NCBI GenBank assembly: GCA_902783355.1
Contig: CACZQQ010000049.1
Span: forward strand, 1-5,912
DNA from: an uncultured bacterium
GTDB taxonomy: Bacteria > Verrucomicrobiota > Lentisphaeria > Oligosphaerales > Oligosphaeraceae
DNA length: 5,912 bases
Reading direction: 5' to 3'
Part shown: positions 5,676-5,912 of the stretch, in pieces
Layout: the number at the start of each line of letters is the position of its first letter
Numbering within the stretch: the first letter of the stretch is position 1
The notes under the pieces: model-generated
What the model saw: the letters and a program-made list of their open reading frames with translations, nothing else
The model's database searches: none
What the model was told of the DNA's origin: nothing
Made by a program: the position numbers and the translations under genes

Positions 5676-5912
5676 TCACCCCGCGCCGAACTGGGCGAGC
5701 ATGGTGTCGAGGCGGCGGAGGGAGGCTTCGCCGAAGCGGGCCATCTCCTGGCGGACGCGCGCCAGCGGCTTCTCTTGCATGGCGCCCGACTTGGAATAGA
5801 ACTTGTCGGCGAGGCAGACGAGGCGCTCCAGCGGCGTCTCCGGCAGGAAGTCGCGCTCCGGCAGGGGCAGCCTCTGCGTGCGGATGTCCTCCGCCGTGAG
5901 GCCGGTGCCCGT
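5676..5912 (-). CDS. HD-domain phosphohydrolase-like protein, C-terminal 78 residues
   Basis: The minus strand is open from the window edge to a TGA at 5676-5678 and encodes 78 residues. They begin T-G-T-G-L-T-A-E-D-I, continue with L-P-L-P-E-R-D-F-L-P-E-T-P, then L-E-R-L-V-C-L-A-D-K-F-Y-S-K-S-G, and end in a helical tail. The G-T-G-L-T-A-E-D-I segment and the A-D-K-F motif are typical of the end of small HD-domain proteins. In these the aspartate of A-D-K is the last metal ligand of the H...HD...D set. The upstream H and HD motifs lie outside the window. The role (nucleotide or phosphate-ester hydrolysis) is inferred from the family only. Nothing links it to the neighbouring genes except convergent orientation. 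Confidence 0.8.
   Translation of the reverse strand, partial: TGTGLTAEDIRTQRLPLPERDFLPETPLERLVCLADKFYSKSGAMQEKPLARVRQEMARFGEASLRRLDTMLAQFGAG

Noticed and set aside
5645..5899. Plus-strand frame of 84 codons at the right edge
   Set aside because: The product is arginine-, glycine- and alanine-rich without motifs and is antisense to the HD-domain reading frame, whose motifs are clear.

Overview
The window is very GC-rich and densely coded. It has the style of a chromosome from a polysaccharide-degrading bacterium of the PVC group (Lentisphaerota, Kiritimatiellota or Verrucomicrobiota). That placement is an inference from the protein families, the strong G/C preference at third codon positions and the absence of Shine-Dalgarno sequences. 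Nothing in the window, such as an rRNA or marker gene, fixes the taxonomy.

Layout. Bases 1-2424 (+) hold the 3' part of a large glycoside-hydrolase-like gene that is cut by the window edge. After a 66-bp pyrimidine-rich gap comes a complete paralogue (2491-4668, +), which starts with a signal peptide. The two genes are a tandem duplication. They are colinear at an offset of 2856 bp, rising to 2859 bp after a one-codon indel, from base 1 to about base 1788 of the first copy. The first copy then continues for about 207 residues with an extra C-terminal module that the second copy lacks. Both look like secreted (beta/alpha)8-barrel proteins of the GHL10 / 'family 10 glycosylhydrolase' type, followed by beta-sandwich modules.

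A GNAT-family acetyltransferase gene with an unassigned C-terminal half (4683-5633, +) follows only 14 bp downstream and may be co-transcribed. It converges on the 3' end of an HD-domain phosphohydrolase-like gene on the minus strand (5676-5912, cut by the window edge). The 42-bp convergent gap is AT-rich and contains three 9-nt tandem repeats.

How the genes work together. The two paralogues plausibly act on related glycans outside the cytoplasm, with the added module of copy 1 changing its binding or specificity. Neither the acetyltransferase nor the HD protein has an obvious functional link to them. No mobile element, CRISPR array, tRNA or rRNA was recognised. The most unusual features are the duplication with module gain or loss, a 61-bp perfectly conserved patch over the presumed active site, an AT-rich palindrome with rare codons kept at the same place in both copies, a G-quadruplex-type motif between the copies, and the small repeats in and after the acetyltransferase gene. 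None of these by itself proves a new system.
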